Below, one piece after another: positions 46,801 through 54,640 of a stretch of DNA of 64,000 nucleotides. How positions within the stretch are numbered: position 1 is the first letter of the stretch; each line of letters starts with the position of its first letter. Origin of the DNA: Candidatus Babeliales bacterium (GTDB lineage: Bacteria > Babelota > Babeliae > Babelales > JACPOV01); NCBI GenBank assembly GCA_040879965.1, contig JBBDJI010000009.1, positions 30,053 to 94,052 on the forward strand, read 5' to 3'. The position numbers and the translations under genes are program-made. Below the pieces are notes generated by a model. It did no database searches and was not told the DNA's origin. It worked only from the letters and a program-made list of their open reading frames with translations.

Positions 46801-48205
46801 CATATAGGCGGCTACTGAATAACATTGCTTCAAGGCGTTCATTAATCTCTTTTAATGAAGAACTATCACCAGGCCAAACTTTTGCATGAAGTTCTTTAAG
46901 CGCATCTTCTTGAGAATAACATTTATCCTGTGTTAATGTTAAAGCAATGGTTGGTTGTAAAACATATCCAGAAGAACTAATAAGTTCAAATTCGATCTTT
47001 TTTAATTGCTTAAATAAATTGTAATGATCCTCTGTTAATATTTGACCTTGTTCGATCAATACTTCACCAGTATCAGGATCAATAACATTAGCACCAAGAA
47101 CTCGGCCAATCAGATTAGCTTTTTTTATAATAATTTTATCAACATCAGCTTTTTTTAACCGTTCAATAATTGCAGCATTAACTCGTTTCCCAAATATTGA
47201 ATCACCAACTTTGTCCGGAGCCATGCCTTTTTCTAAACGTTGACCAATTAAATTTTCATCTACTAATCGATAGAACTCACCTTTTTTGGCATGTATTCGA
47301 TCAAATGAATAAAATTTTTTGATAATTTGATCTCGAGCTATGCCTAATGCTTGTAAAAAAGTAGTAACTAATAATTTTTTCTTTTTATCGATGCGAACAT
47401 ACAGGTAATCATTGCTATCAAATTCAAAATCAAGCCATGAACCACGCATAGGAATAAGACGAGCTACAAAGTATGGTCGACCACGGACATCTTTAACTTT
47501 TTTACTTTGCGTAAAAACAACACCAGGAGAACGATGAAGCTGACTTACAACTACCCTATCGACCCCGTTAATTAAAAAAGTTCCTTGATCACCAAGTCTA
47601 ATAGTACCTTGATCTTGATATACATCAGCCATAACAGGGACATCAGCAAAGAAAATATCTTGCTCTTTGATGTCTCTAATTACCTTGTTACCTTTGTCAT
47701 CGATATCCCACGAAATCAATTGAATTTTTATTTTTAAAGGCATCGAGAATGTTTGACCACTTGATCTACATTCATCCAAGCTCATTGGCATTTTTATTGA
47801 TACACGTGATAAACAATTTGGGCACGCTCGATATTTGGCTGTTTGTTTTTTACAAAAAGTACACGTTGAGTTGTTAAGACGAGAACAATCGGTTTTTTTA
47901 CAGGAAGAGCAGCTCCAGGTATATCTGTTTACAATACCTTTCAGTTTTCCACACGTACAGGACCAATCGCCCAATTCATAACTAACAAATTCAAGCGACA
48001 TCTTCCCATCATATTCGATAGGAAAAATGTCTCTTAATACTTTTTCAAGCCCTATTATCTTACGCTCAGCCGGCAAATAATCTAATTGTGCAAAGTCGTT
48101 GAATGATTTCGACTGAATCGTAATCAAATCAGGAACAGGCACTATATCTTTAATTTTTCCGAATGACTTGCGCAGAAAACCTTTATCTAAGTGCATGTTG
48201 GACAT
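43883..48205 (-). CDS. rpoB: RNA polymerase beta subunit with cysteine-rich insertion
   Basis: The 1440-residue product is longer than E. coli RpoB (1342). Core motifs are intact: fork loop/rifampicin region [19 protein letters not shown] and [28 protein letters not shown], the [11 protein letters not shown] catalytic region, and the C-terminal [20 protein letters not shown]. Between the N-terminal FVSYELG and SLDECRSSG, where E. coli has a short turn, there is an extra segment of about 58 residues (about 81-140) with cysteines at 83, 85, 99, 102, 107, 115, 118, 128 and 131 in CxC and CxxC pairs, like zinc ribbons. It would sit in the beta1 lobe region of the enzyme. The rifampicin-site sequence looks ordinary. 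Confidence 0.98.
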   Translation of the reverse strand: [1440 protein letters not shown]

Positions 48206-48302
48206 GCAGCTGCTCCTCCTGTGAACGAATTAATAAATTTTATCGGCAAAAAAATGCTGTACTTGTTAATTACAAAATTAACCTCAGCAAGAATTAACTA
48301 TT

Positions 48303-48686
48303 TTACGCTAATTCTACTTTAGCACCAACTTCTTCTAGTGCTTTTTTCATTTCATTTGCTTTGTCTTTAGCAACAGCTTCTCCAATTACTGTTGGAGCAT
48401 TTTCAACTGCTTGTTTTGCTTCTGCTAAGCCTAAAGTAGTTACTGAACGCAACGCTTTAATTGTTTTAATTTTTTCAGGTCCACCTTCTTGCAAAGTAAC
48501 CTTGAATTCAGTTTTCTCTTCGGCTTTTGCTCCAGCTTCTACTGCTGGCGCTGCAGCCATCATAGGCATTCCCGCAGCTGCGCTTACATCAAATTTTTCT
48601 TCAAGCGCCTTAACAAACTCTGATAATTGTAAAACTGACATATTGCCAATTTCGTCAATTAATTTGTCGTATGATTTTGCTGACAT
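48303..48686 (-). CDS. rplL: 50S ribosomal protein L7/L12
   Basis: The ATG at 48686 is preferred because GGGGA lies just upstream of it. The 127-residue product has the N-terminal dimer helix (LIDEIGNMSVLQLSEFVKALEE), an Ala-rich hinge with several Met (about 35-52), and the C-terminal domain FKVTLQEGGPEKIKTIKALR, ending KALEEVGAKVELA. It forms the ribosomal stalk that recruits translation factors. In the usual rplJ-rplL-rpoB order, with a 97-base gap to rpoB. Confidence 0.96.
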   Translation of the reverse strand: MSAKSYDKLIDEIGNMSVLQLSEFVKALEEKFDVSAAAGMPMMAAAPAVEAGAKAEEKTEFKVTLQEGGPEKIKTIKALRSVTTLGLAEAKQAVENAPTVIGEAVAKDKANEMKKALEEVGAKVELA

Positions 48687-48760
48687 AGCATTCCCCATTC
48701 GCTATTATAAAAATAAACATATTTATTCAACATCATAATTTCATCTAAATAAAACATATA

Positions 48761-49282
48761 TTAAGATGACTTTTTCTTCTCAATCTGCTTAATTACCAAT
48801 ACTGGGTTGAGCAAGACCATATTCAACGTTCGCGCTAATTTGCTTAGTGGCGCCTTCAGCGTACCACATACTTGAGCAAGAAGTATTGGTCGAGGCGGTA
48901 ACGACGCAAATATTTTAACTGCTTCTTCTGTCAATAAAGAAGACTCATAGCAACCACCCACAATACGCAACTGTTCATTTTTTTTAGAAAATTCATAAAG
49001 AACCTTAGCTACAGCTGGTGGTTCTTGCTGTGCAAAAACTAATGCAATTTGATTACCCAAAAGCGAAGACATCTCTTTTACTTCAGGTATATCATCAACA
49101 GCACGTTCAATCAATGTAACTTTAGCAACTTGTAAGGCACCGCCCTCTTTTCTAAGCTTTCTTCTTAAGTCAGCCATCTGAGCAACAGTAAGCCCACTGT
49201 ATTTTACTAAAAACGAAGCGCTACTTTTTGCAAATTCTTTTTTTAAAGATGCAATAACTTGTTCTTTATCTTGACGATTCAT
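48761..49282 (-). CDS. rplJ: 50S ribosomal protein L10
   Basis: The 173-residue L10 has the N-terminal rRNA-binding domain (KYSGLTVAQMADLRRKLRKEG, abbreviated; VAKVTLIERAVDD) and a C-terminal helix that binds L7/L12 dimers. L10 normally represses its own operon by binding the leader; the rplA-rplJ gap here is only 16 bases, so a leader-type switch would have to lie elsewhere. Complete. Confidence 0.95.
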   Translation of the reverse strand: MNRQDKEQVIASLKKEFAKSSASFLVKYSGLTVAQMADLRRKLRKEGGALQVAKVTLIERAVDDIPEVKEMSSLLGNQIALVFAQQEPPAVAKVLYEFSKKNEQLRIVGGCYESSLLTEEAVKIFASLPPRPILLAQVCGTLKAPLSKLARTLNMVLLNPVLVIKQIEKKKSS

Positions 49283-49298
49283 CGCTCCAACCTCTAAT

Positions 49299-49991
49299 TC
49301 AACTAATTATTTCATCAGGATTAATTTGAATGCCAGGCCCCATCGTTGAAGAAAGAGTAACTTTTTTTAAAAATTTACCTTTCGCCGCAGGAGGCTTAAC
49401 TGCCATCAAAGCTTTGATAAAAGCATGTAAGTTTTCATGCAATTTATCAACCTCAAAGGATTCTTTTCCTATAGAAAAATGGATTAATCCAGTCTTATCA
49501 TTTCGGAAAAACCTACGTCCACGCTTTAAATCGGCTACAACTGCATCTACATCGAAAGTAACCGTTCCTAGCTTTTTATTAGGCAAGAGGCCTTTTGGGC
49601 CTAATTTTTTTGCTAATTTACTTACCAAACCCATTAAATCGGGAGTAGCAACCGCTACATCAAAATCCATCCAACCATTCTGTATTTTTTCAACTAGATC
49701 TTCTGCGCCAATATAATCAGCGCCAGCTTTTGATGCTTTATCAGCATAGTCACCTTTGGCAAATACTAATACTTTGATTTCTTTGCCAACACGATGCGGT
49801 AAAATTACCGAACCTCGTACTACCTGTTCACCCTTAGCAGGATCAATACCTAAGTTGATATCAACATCAATTGATTCATCAAACTTGGCAGGAGCCAACT
49901 CTTTTACTTTTACCAAAGCATCTTTTACGGGATATTGATTATTTTTTAACATATCGCCAGATGCTTTATTTTTTTTTTCATGCATTACCAT
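49299..49991 (-). CDS. rplA: 50S ribosomal protein L1
   Basis: The 230-residue L1 has FDESIDVDINLGIDPAKGEQ, VVRGSVILPHRVGKE, DLMGLVSKLAKKLGPKGLLPN, TVTFDVDAVVADLKRG and the C-terminal SSTMGPGIQIN. L1 binds 23S rRNA at the E-site stalk and often represses the rplK-rplA pair. AGGA 7 bases before ATG 49991 supports this start. The rplK stop is 14 bases upstream. Confidence 0.96.
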   Translation of the reverse strand: MVMHEKKNKASGDMLKNNQYPVKDALVKVKELAPAKFDESIDVDINLGIDPAKGEQVVRGSVILPHRVGKEIKVLVFAKGDYADKASKAGADYIGAEDLVEKIQNGWMDFDVAVATPDLMGLVSKLAKKLGPKGLLPNKKLGTVTFDVDAVVADLKRGRRFFRNDKTGLIHFSIGKESFEVDKLHENLHAFIKALMAVKPPAAKGKFLKKVTLSSTMGPGIQINPDEIIS

Positions 49992-50005
49992 TGCAAAATC
50001 CTAAC

Positions 50006-50431
50006 TCAATCATTCACTTCGATTCCCATACTACGTGCAGTTCCTGCAATAATTTTTTTTGCCTCATCCATATCTAAGACATTTAAATCAGGCATCTTAA
50101 TAGTGGCGATATCTTCAATATCTTTCCAAGATATCTTACCAACAAAATCAACTCCTGCCTTTGATGAACCTTTTGGTATATTAACTTTTTTCTTAATGAG
50201 CTCAGAAGTTGGTGGCGTTTTTGTAATAAAATCAAAAGATCTATCTTTATAAACTGTTACAATTATAGGTACCGTTTGACCCTTTTTATCTGCTGTTTGG
50301 GCATTAAATTGCTTACAAAACTCCATCATGTTTACTCCATGAGGACCAAGCGCAGAACCGACTGGTGGCGCAGGAGTAGCCCCGCCTGCTGGTAATTGCA
50401 ACTTTACTTTTGCCTTAATCTCTTTCGCCAT
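50006..50431 (-). CDS. rplK: 50S ribosomal protein L11
   Basis: The 141-residue L11 has [58 protein letters not shown] and the C-terminal [12 protein letters not shown], which binds the GTPase-centre rRNA. It forms the base of the stalk with L10. Placed after nusG as in most bacteria, with a 28-base gap. Confidence 0.96.
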   Translation of the reverse strand: MAKEIKAKVKLQLPAGGATPAPPVGSALGPHGVNMMEFCKQFNAQTADKKGQTVPIIVTVYKDRSFDFITKTPPTSELIKKKVNIPKGSSKAGVDFVGKISWKDIEDIATIKMPDLNVLDMDEAKKIIAGTARSMGIEVND

Positions 50432-50459
50432 AGCTCATCCAATATTAATGTTTAGCACA

Positions 50460-50984
50460 TTATCTTTTAACTTGATTAAACCCTAATTCAATCGGAGTCA
50501 TTCTTCCAAAAATACTTACCATAACCGTAAGTCGCTCATTTTCTTCCTCAACTTTTTCAATAACCCCTACAAATCCCGCAAATGGACCTTCTGATATCTC
50601 CACTTCACTACCAGAAACAAACTCACTTTTCTTAGCAGCCAATGCTACCTCTCCCTTCATTTGAGAAATAACACGGTCAATTTCGCGCTGGGATAGCGGC
50701 GCCGGCTCTTTTCCACCTAAAAATTTTAAAACTTTCGGTGTTGATTGAACCAAACGCATTGCTTCTGGCACTAATTCCATTTCAATAAGAAGATAACCTG
50801 GAAATAATTGCTGTTCTCCATTACTTTGCTGAGTAACATCAAACATTTTTTTTAATCGCGCCGAAGGAACTAGAATTTGACCAAAATATTGATCAAGCCC
50901 TTTCTCTTCAATCCGCCGCAACATATCTTTTTGTATCGTATCTTCGTAACCAGCATAAATCTGCACTACGTACCAACGCTTCAT
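50460..50984 (-). CDS. nusG: Transcription termination/antitermination factor NusG
   Basis: The ATG at 50984 is chosen because AGGA precedes it by 7 bases; the longer frame begins with a TTG. The 174-residue product has the NGN domain (KRWYVVQIYAGYEDTIQKDM; FPGYLLIEMELVPEAMRLVQ) and the C-terminal KOW domain (EVEISEGPFAGFVGVIEKV). It links RNA polymerase to ribosomes or Rho. Between secE (45-base gap) and rplK, the universal order. Confidence 0.96.
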   Translation of the reverse strand: MKRWYVVQIYAGYEDTIQKDMLRRIEEKGLDQYFGQILVPSARLKKMFDVTQQSNGEQQLFPGYLLIEMELVPEAMRLVQSTPKVLKFLGGKEPAPLSQREIDRVISQMKGEVALAAKKSEFVSGSEVEISEGPFAGFVGVIEKVEEENERLTVMVSIFGRMTPIELGFNQVKR

Positions 50985-51029
50985 TTGTTTTTCCTGCTGC
51001 AAATTTCAAAAAATTCTTTGCGTATCTTT

Positions 51030-51209
51030 TTAAAACACACGTTCCGCAACCCTATAAAAAAATAAATCCAGCGCACCGAGATATATCGAAAATGCGCATA
51101 CTAATATTAACACAACAATGACCGATCCAATTAACTCATTCGAACTCGGCCAAACAACTTTTCCTAACTCTTGCCTTACTTGCACAAAAAACTGAAATAC
51201 ATTTTTCAT
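51030..51209 (-). CDS. secE: Preprotein translocase subunit SecE
   Basis: The 59-residue single-pass SecE has the amphipathic cytosolic helix QFFVQVRQELGKVVWPSSNEL and one transmembrane helix (about 28-48). It clamps SecY in the membrane; the many signal-peptide proteins in the window depend on this channel. The length is that of the short SecE form found in most bacteria, not the three-helix E. coli form. ATG 51209 follows a GGTGAT ribosome site. Confidence 0.93.
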   Translation of the reverse strand: MKNVFQFFVQVRQELGKVVWPSSNELIGSVIVVLILVCAFSIYLGALDLFFYRVAERVF

Positions 51210-51264
51210 CACATCACCAAGTTATTCAGAAAACATTCCATCTAATCACTACAATCCTTTGTTC

Positions 51265-51341
51265 TGGCAGGCCAGGAGGGATTCGAACCCCCAACCCGCA
51301 GATTTGGAGTCTGCCGCTCTACCAATTCGAGCTACTGGCCT
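51265..51341 (-). tRNA. tRNA-Trp (CCA)
   Basis: A 77-base cloverleaf: acceptor AGGCCAG with CTGGCCT, anticodon stem GCAGA/TCTGC with loop CTCCAAA (anticodon CCA), T-arm with GGTTCGAATCC, discriminator G and encoded CCA at 51265-51267. Between rpmG and secE on the same strand. Confidence 0.96.
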
Positions 51342-51349
51342 ACAAAGGC

Positions 51350-51511
51350 CTACTTGGTCTCTTTATGCGCAGTATGCTGACGACAGCGCGAGCAATACTT
51401 ACTTAATTTTAAAGAACCTATCGAGCGTTGCCCCGAAACTTCTTGTGTGTAATTTCGCTCTTTGCAACTCTCACAACTTAAATGCGTTACTGTTCTTTTT
51501 TTCTTTGCCAT
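51350..51511 (-). CDS. rpmG: 50S ribosomal protein L33
   Basis: The ATG at 51511 gives the usual L33 start MAKKKRTVTHLSCESCKERN; the longer frame runs back through a tRNA-adjacent region. The 53-residue product keeps the four zinc cysteines in two CxxC pairs (CESC and CSRC), so this is the zinc-binding C+ form. It lies between tRNA-Thr (GGT) and tRNA-Trp, and processing at the tRNAs should release a short mRNA. Confidence 0.95.
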   Translation of the reverse strand: MAKKKRTVTHLSCESCKERNYTQEVSGQRSIGSLKLSKYCSRCRQHTAHKETK

Positions 51512-51557
51512 ATGATTCTCACATTTTGCCCACTTTAACTGGAGACACACTTACTTT

Positions 51558-51633
51558 TGGAGCCCGCGACCGGACTTGAACCGGTGACCTCTCCCTTACC
51601 AAGGAAGTGCTCTACCAACTGAGCTACGTGGGC
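51558..51633 (-). tRNA. tRNA-Thr (GGT)
   Basis: A 76-base cloverleaf: acceptor GCCCACG with CGCGGGC (one A-C mismatch at the fifth pair), anticodon stem CTTCC/GGGAG with loop TTGGTAA (anticodon GGT), T-arm with GGTTCAAGTCC, discriminator T and encoded CCA at 51558-51560. Confidence 0.94.
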
Positions 51634-51718
51634 GAGGAAACTCTATAAACACATATAGATTAAATAAAAAAAAGGAAAATGACAACTCAATTTTCTTAAA
51701 AACCCACGGATAATCTAT

Positions 51719-51794
51719 TGGAGCTGGCGGCAGGATTTGAACCCGCGACCTGCTGATTACAAATCAGCTGCTCTACCAACTGAGCTACGCCAGC
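51719..51794 (-). tRNA. tRNA-Thr (TGT)
   Basis: A 76-base cloverleaf: acceptor GCTGGCG with CGCCAGC, anticodon loop TTTGTAA (anticodon TGT), T-arm with GGTTCAAATCC, discriminator T and encoded CCA at 51719-51721. Confidence 0.95.
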
Positions 51795-51803
51795 ATAATT
51801 TTT

Positions 51804-51879
51804 TGGAGCGGGAAACGGGACTCGAACCCGCAACCTACAGCTTGGAAGGCTGTCGCTCTACCAATTGAGCTATTCCCGC
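51804..51879 (-). tRNA. tRNA-Gly (TCC)
   Basis: A 76-base cloverleaf: acceptor GCGGGAA with TTCCCGC, anticodon stem ACAGC/GCTGT with loop CTTCCAA (anticodon TCC), T-arm with GGTTCGAGTCC, discriminator T and encoded CCA at 51804-51806. Confidence 0.95.
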
Positions 51880-51901
51880 TTACTCTATCACAAAAATTTC
51901 T

Positions 51902-51987
51902 TGGTGGCGAGAGCAGGATTCGAACCTGCGAAGGCATATGCCAACGGATTTACAGTCCGTCCCCTTTAACCACTCGGGAATCTCGCC
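51902..51987 (-). tRNA. tRNA-Tyr (GTA)
   Basis: An 86-base class II cloverleaf with a long variable arm: acceptor GGCGAGA with TCTCGCC, anticodon stem ACGGA/TCCGT with loop CTGTAAA (anticodon GTA), T-arm with GGTTCGAATCC, discriminator A and encoded CCA at 51902-51904. It is the first gene of the minus-strand tRNA/ribosomal block. Confidence 0.95.
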
Positions 51988-52367
51988 TCCTCTTTTTGCA
52001 GGAAATTTCAAAAGTTAGCTCTTATATTATTGGTTTTCTCAAAGGATTTCAACTTTTTTTCTTAAAAAGTACTCATTTTTGTATTCTTTTTTAAGACTAC
52101 TAATATTTAGTTTAACAATTTTTTTTAATATTGAAATCATAATTTAAAAAACCTATATAAATAATCACCCTTAAAATAGCCTTCCCAAAAAAATTGATCT
52201 AAAAAAAATTAAATCTCAATCATTTGGATGCTCTATTTTTTATAAATTTTTCATACTTTTAACAGCAAATTAAAAAAACCTTATTAATGCAATAAAAATT
52301 TGCTTATTCTAATAGATCTTATATTATTTGAAAGATATCATAACCTTTTTCAATAGGGAGTTCTCGT
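51988..52367. other. 380-base AT-rich divergent promoter region
   Basis: This lies between the leftward tRNA-Tyr/ribosomal block and the rightward MutS-like gene. No ORF of note and no RNA gene was seen. TTATTA at 52281-52286 and TATTCT at 52305-52310 (18-base spacing), with downstream TAATAGA, could drive the MutS-like gene. The leftward promoter of the large block should be near 52000-52100, but I could not choose one with confidence in the A/T runs. Confidence 0.45.
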
Positions 52368-54488
52368 ATGCTTCACGGCAAAATTTCCAAATACAAAATT
52401 ATTTACTTTTCTAGCATCATTCTTTTTCTAATTTCGGTGCAGGCACTAGCAAAAGATACACTTTTTCAAAAAGCAGAAAACTTATATCTTTCATCATTTG
52501 AAACACAAGAAAACAAAAGCATTTCTCAGAGCCGCAAAGAAAAAACGTTAACAATAGAACCCCCAACATTATTAGATCAACGAGCGGCAGTTTTCAACTT
52601 ATTCAATAACGCTGAAAGTAACATTGGTGATCAAGTCCAGTTAGATCCAATTTTTTTAAAGAAAATGGAAATTTTCCTTGGGGGAGAAAAATTAGATAAC
52701 CATCTTTTTAATATTATTCAGCATACCAATACTATTACCGGTGAAGCAAATCTTGTTAACATATTAATTCATCCCACTACTAATGTTGAATTATTGAAAA
52801 CTCGTCAAGCAATCACAAAAGAATTATTAGATAATCAAGAGTTACAAAATGAACTCCATAATGTTTTAACTGAGATAAAAGAGACTGAACCGTTATTTCT
52901 TTCATACTTTGTTAAAGAAAACAAACTAAATGAAGAATTATTTAAAAAAATTTATTTTCCATCCTTATTCAAAAAACTAAATAAAAGCTCTTTAGCCCTA
53001 GAAATAAAAACACGATTCAATCATGCCTTATTGAGTTTAAATACACTTTCATCACCGGCAATATTTGCTTGTGCTGCAGCTCAATATAAATATATGAATG
53101 CAAAAAAATCTGGCAATCCGATTTCGGTAATAAAAGCGTTACAAGAAGGATTCAAATCTACTTGGCAATTTTTTAGTTTTAAACAAAAAACGTATAAAAA
53201 TAAGTCAATTACTCAAGTAGTACAAGAACAAGCAATTCTACATGGTCCTCATTGGCAAAATAATCAAAATGCAGTGCAAGCAATGATGCCACAAACTTTT
53301 GGAGATCTTTCTTATATTCTTGACCACATAAACACTCTCGACAAATCAGCATTACCGATGTCACCCGCTTTAATAAAAGCTACTATTTTTGGCTATGGAG
53401 GTTTAATAGCTGGTATAACTTGCTTTAATGGTTATAAGTCCTGGGAAGAAATTAAACTTAAAAAAGATGTTGCTAATCATTTGCAAACTCAACTAATTTC
53501 AGTTTCTCGCTACATGAATGCATTCAATAAATTATTAAATCTTACAGAGCAGCATCCATTACTAAAACAACTTATTGAAAATCAAAATTTATCATTTATG
53601 CATGATAAAGAGTTAATTGATTTACTTAATCAATTAAATTCAAATACGTTTCAAGGCGAAGCTTCTTTCTTCTCAATGACTGGAAAAGTATTAGCCGCGC
53701 ATACTTCTATGAAGGAATTGAAAGATAAATTCATTCCGATTATGAATATTGTGGGAACTATTGATGCGCATCTTTCCATTGCAAAATTATATCAAGCACA
53801 TCAGCAAATGCCTGCTCGTTATAATTTTGTAGAATTTATTAATGCTCATAAACCAATAATCAAAGCTGTAAACTTTTGGAATCCATTCATAAACCCAAAT
53901 GTTGTGGTGTCGAACTCTATTGAATTAGGCCATCAAAAACCAAATAATATTATTTTAACTGGTCCAAATACCGGTGGAAAATCAACTGTTATAAAAGGGT
54001 TAATTTTTAATATTTTGTTAGCACAATCATTCGGCATAGCGCCAGCAGAACGCTTAACAATAACTCCATTTACTTCAATAAACTGTTATTTAAATATAAC
54101 TGATGATATTACTGCTGGCACTTCACTTTTCCAAGCAGAAGTACTGAGAGCAAAAACATTAATTGAAAATATTCGCAACTTAAAGGCCGGTCAGTTTAGC
54201 TTCACTATCATGGATGAAGTATTTAGTGGTACATCGCCAAAAGAAGGTGAAGATGCTGCACTCCGCTATGCTGAACAATTAGGAAATTTTGAAAATAGCA
54301 TATGCTCAATTGCTACACATTTTGGTAGATTAACAGAACTAGAAAAGAAAACTTCTTCTTATAAAAACTATCAAGTTAAAGTATTTAAAAATGAACTTGG
54401 TAAATGGGTCCGCCCATTCAGATTAGAGGAAGGTAAATCAACATTAAATATCGCCATGGAGCTTCTAGAAGCTGAAGGCATTTTTTAA
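52368..54488 (+). CDS. MutS-family ATPase with N-terminal signal/anchor sequence
   Basis: The 706-residue product ends in a clear MutS domain V ATPase: Walker A TGPNTGGKST (about 531-540), the ITDDITAGTSLFQAEVLRAK segment, Walker B and following loop IMDEVFSGTSPKEGEDAA (about 613), and CSIATHFGRLTEL. Upstream are a lever-like helical core (MutS domain III-like, about 105-330) but no mismatch-reading domain I. The N-terminus is a signal peptide or anchor (positive residues, hydrophobic 12-27, AxA-like ALA-K site). A second hydrophobic segment lies at about 334-353. Either the ATPase is exported, or a two-pass topology puts residues 30-333 outside and the ATPase inside. The SGTSPKEG loop resembles membrane-linked MutS-like proteins rather than repair MutS. 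AGGGAG precedes the ATG; a terminator follows. Confidence 0.85.
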   Translation: MLHGKISKYKIIYFSSIILFLISVQALAKDTLFQKAENLYLSSFETQENKSISQSRKEKTLTIEPPTLLDQRAAVFNLFNNAESNIGDQVQLDPIFLKKMEIFLGGEKLDNHLFNIIQHTNTITGEANLVNILIHPTTNVELLKTRQAITKELLDNQELQNELHNVLTEIKETEPLFLSYFVKENKLNEELFKKIYFPSLFKKLNKSSLALEIKTRFNHALLSLNTLSSPAIFACAAAQYKYMNAKKSGNPISVIKALQEGFKSTWQFFSFKQKTYKNKSITQVVQEQAILHGPHWQNNQNAVQAMMPQTFGDLSYILDHINTLDKSALPMSPALIKATIFGYGGLIAGITCFNGYKSWEEIKLKKDVANHLQTQLISVSRYMNAFNKLLNLTEQHPLLKQLIENQNLSFMHDKELIDLLNQLNSNTFQGEASFFSMTGKVLAAHTSMKELKDKFIPIMNIVGTIDAHLSIAKLYQAHQQMPARYNFVEFINAHKPIIKAVNFWNPFINPNVVVSNSIELGHQKPNNIILTGPNTGGKSTVIKGLIFNILLAQSFGIAPAERLTITPFTSINCYLNITDDITAGTSLFQAEVLRAKTLIENIRNLKAGQFSFTIMDEVFSGTSPKEGEDAALRYAEQLGNFENSICSIATHFGRLTELEKKTSSYKNYQVKVFKNELGKWVRPFRLEEGKSTLNIAMELLEAEGIF

Positions 54489-54506
54489 TAATTAACATTA
54501 ACAATT

Positions 54507-54540
54507 GAGGGGCTTAACGCCCCTCTAATTCTTTTCTTTA
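54507..54540 (+). terminator. Rho-independent terminator
   Basis: A GC-rich stem GAGGGGC/GCCCCTC with a 5-base loop (54507-54525) is followed by TAATTCTTTTCTTT. It ends the MutS-like gene. Confidence 0.8.
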
Positions 54541-54640
54541 ATTATTAAAATTAAATTTATTGTTTTTTTTAGTTTCAATTATCTATCATCAAGATAACCA
54601 GGCTGCTTTACTGAAATTGTTTAGAATCTTAAATCAATTT

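Noticed and set aside
49330-49716. 128-codon plus-strand frame
   Set aside because: Antisense to rplA; a result of L1 codon composition.
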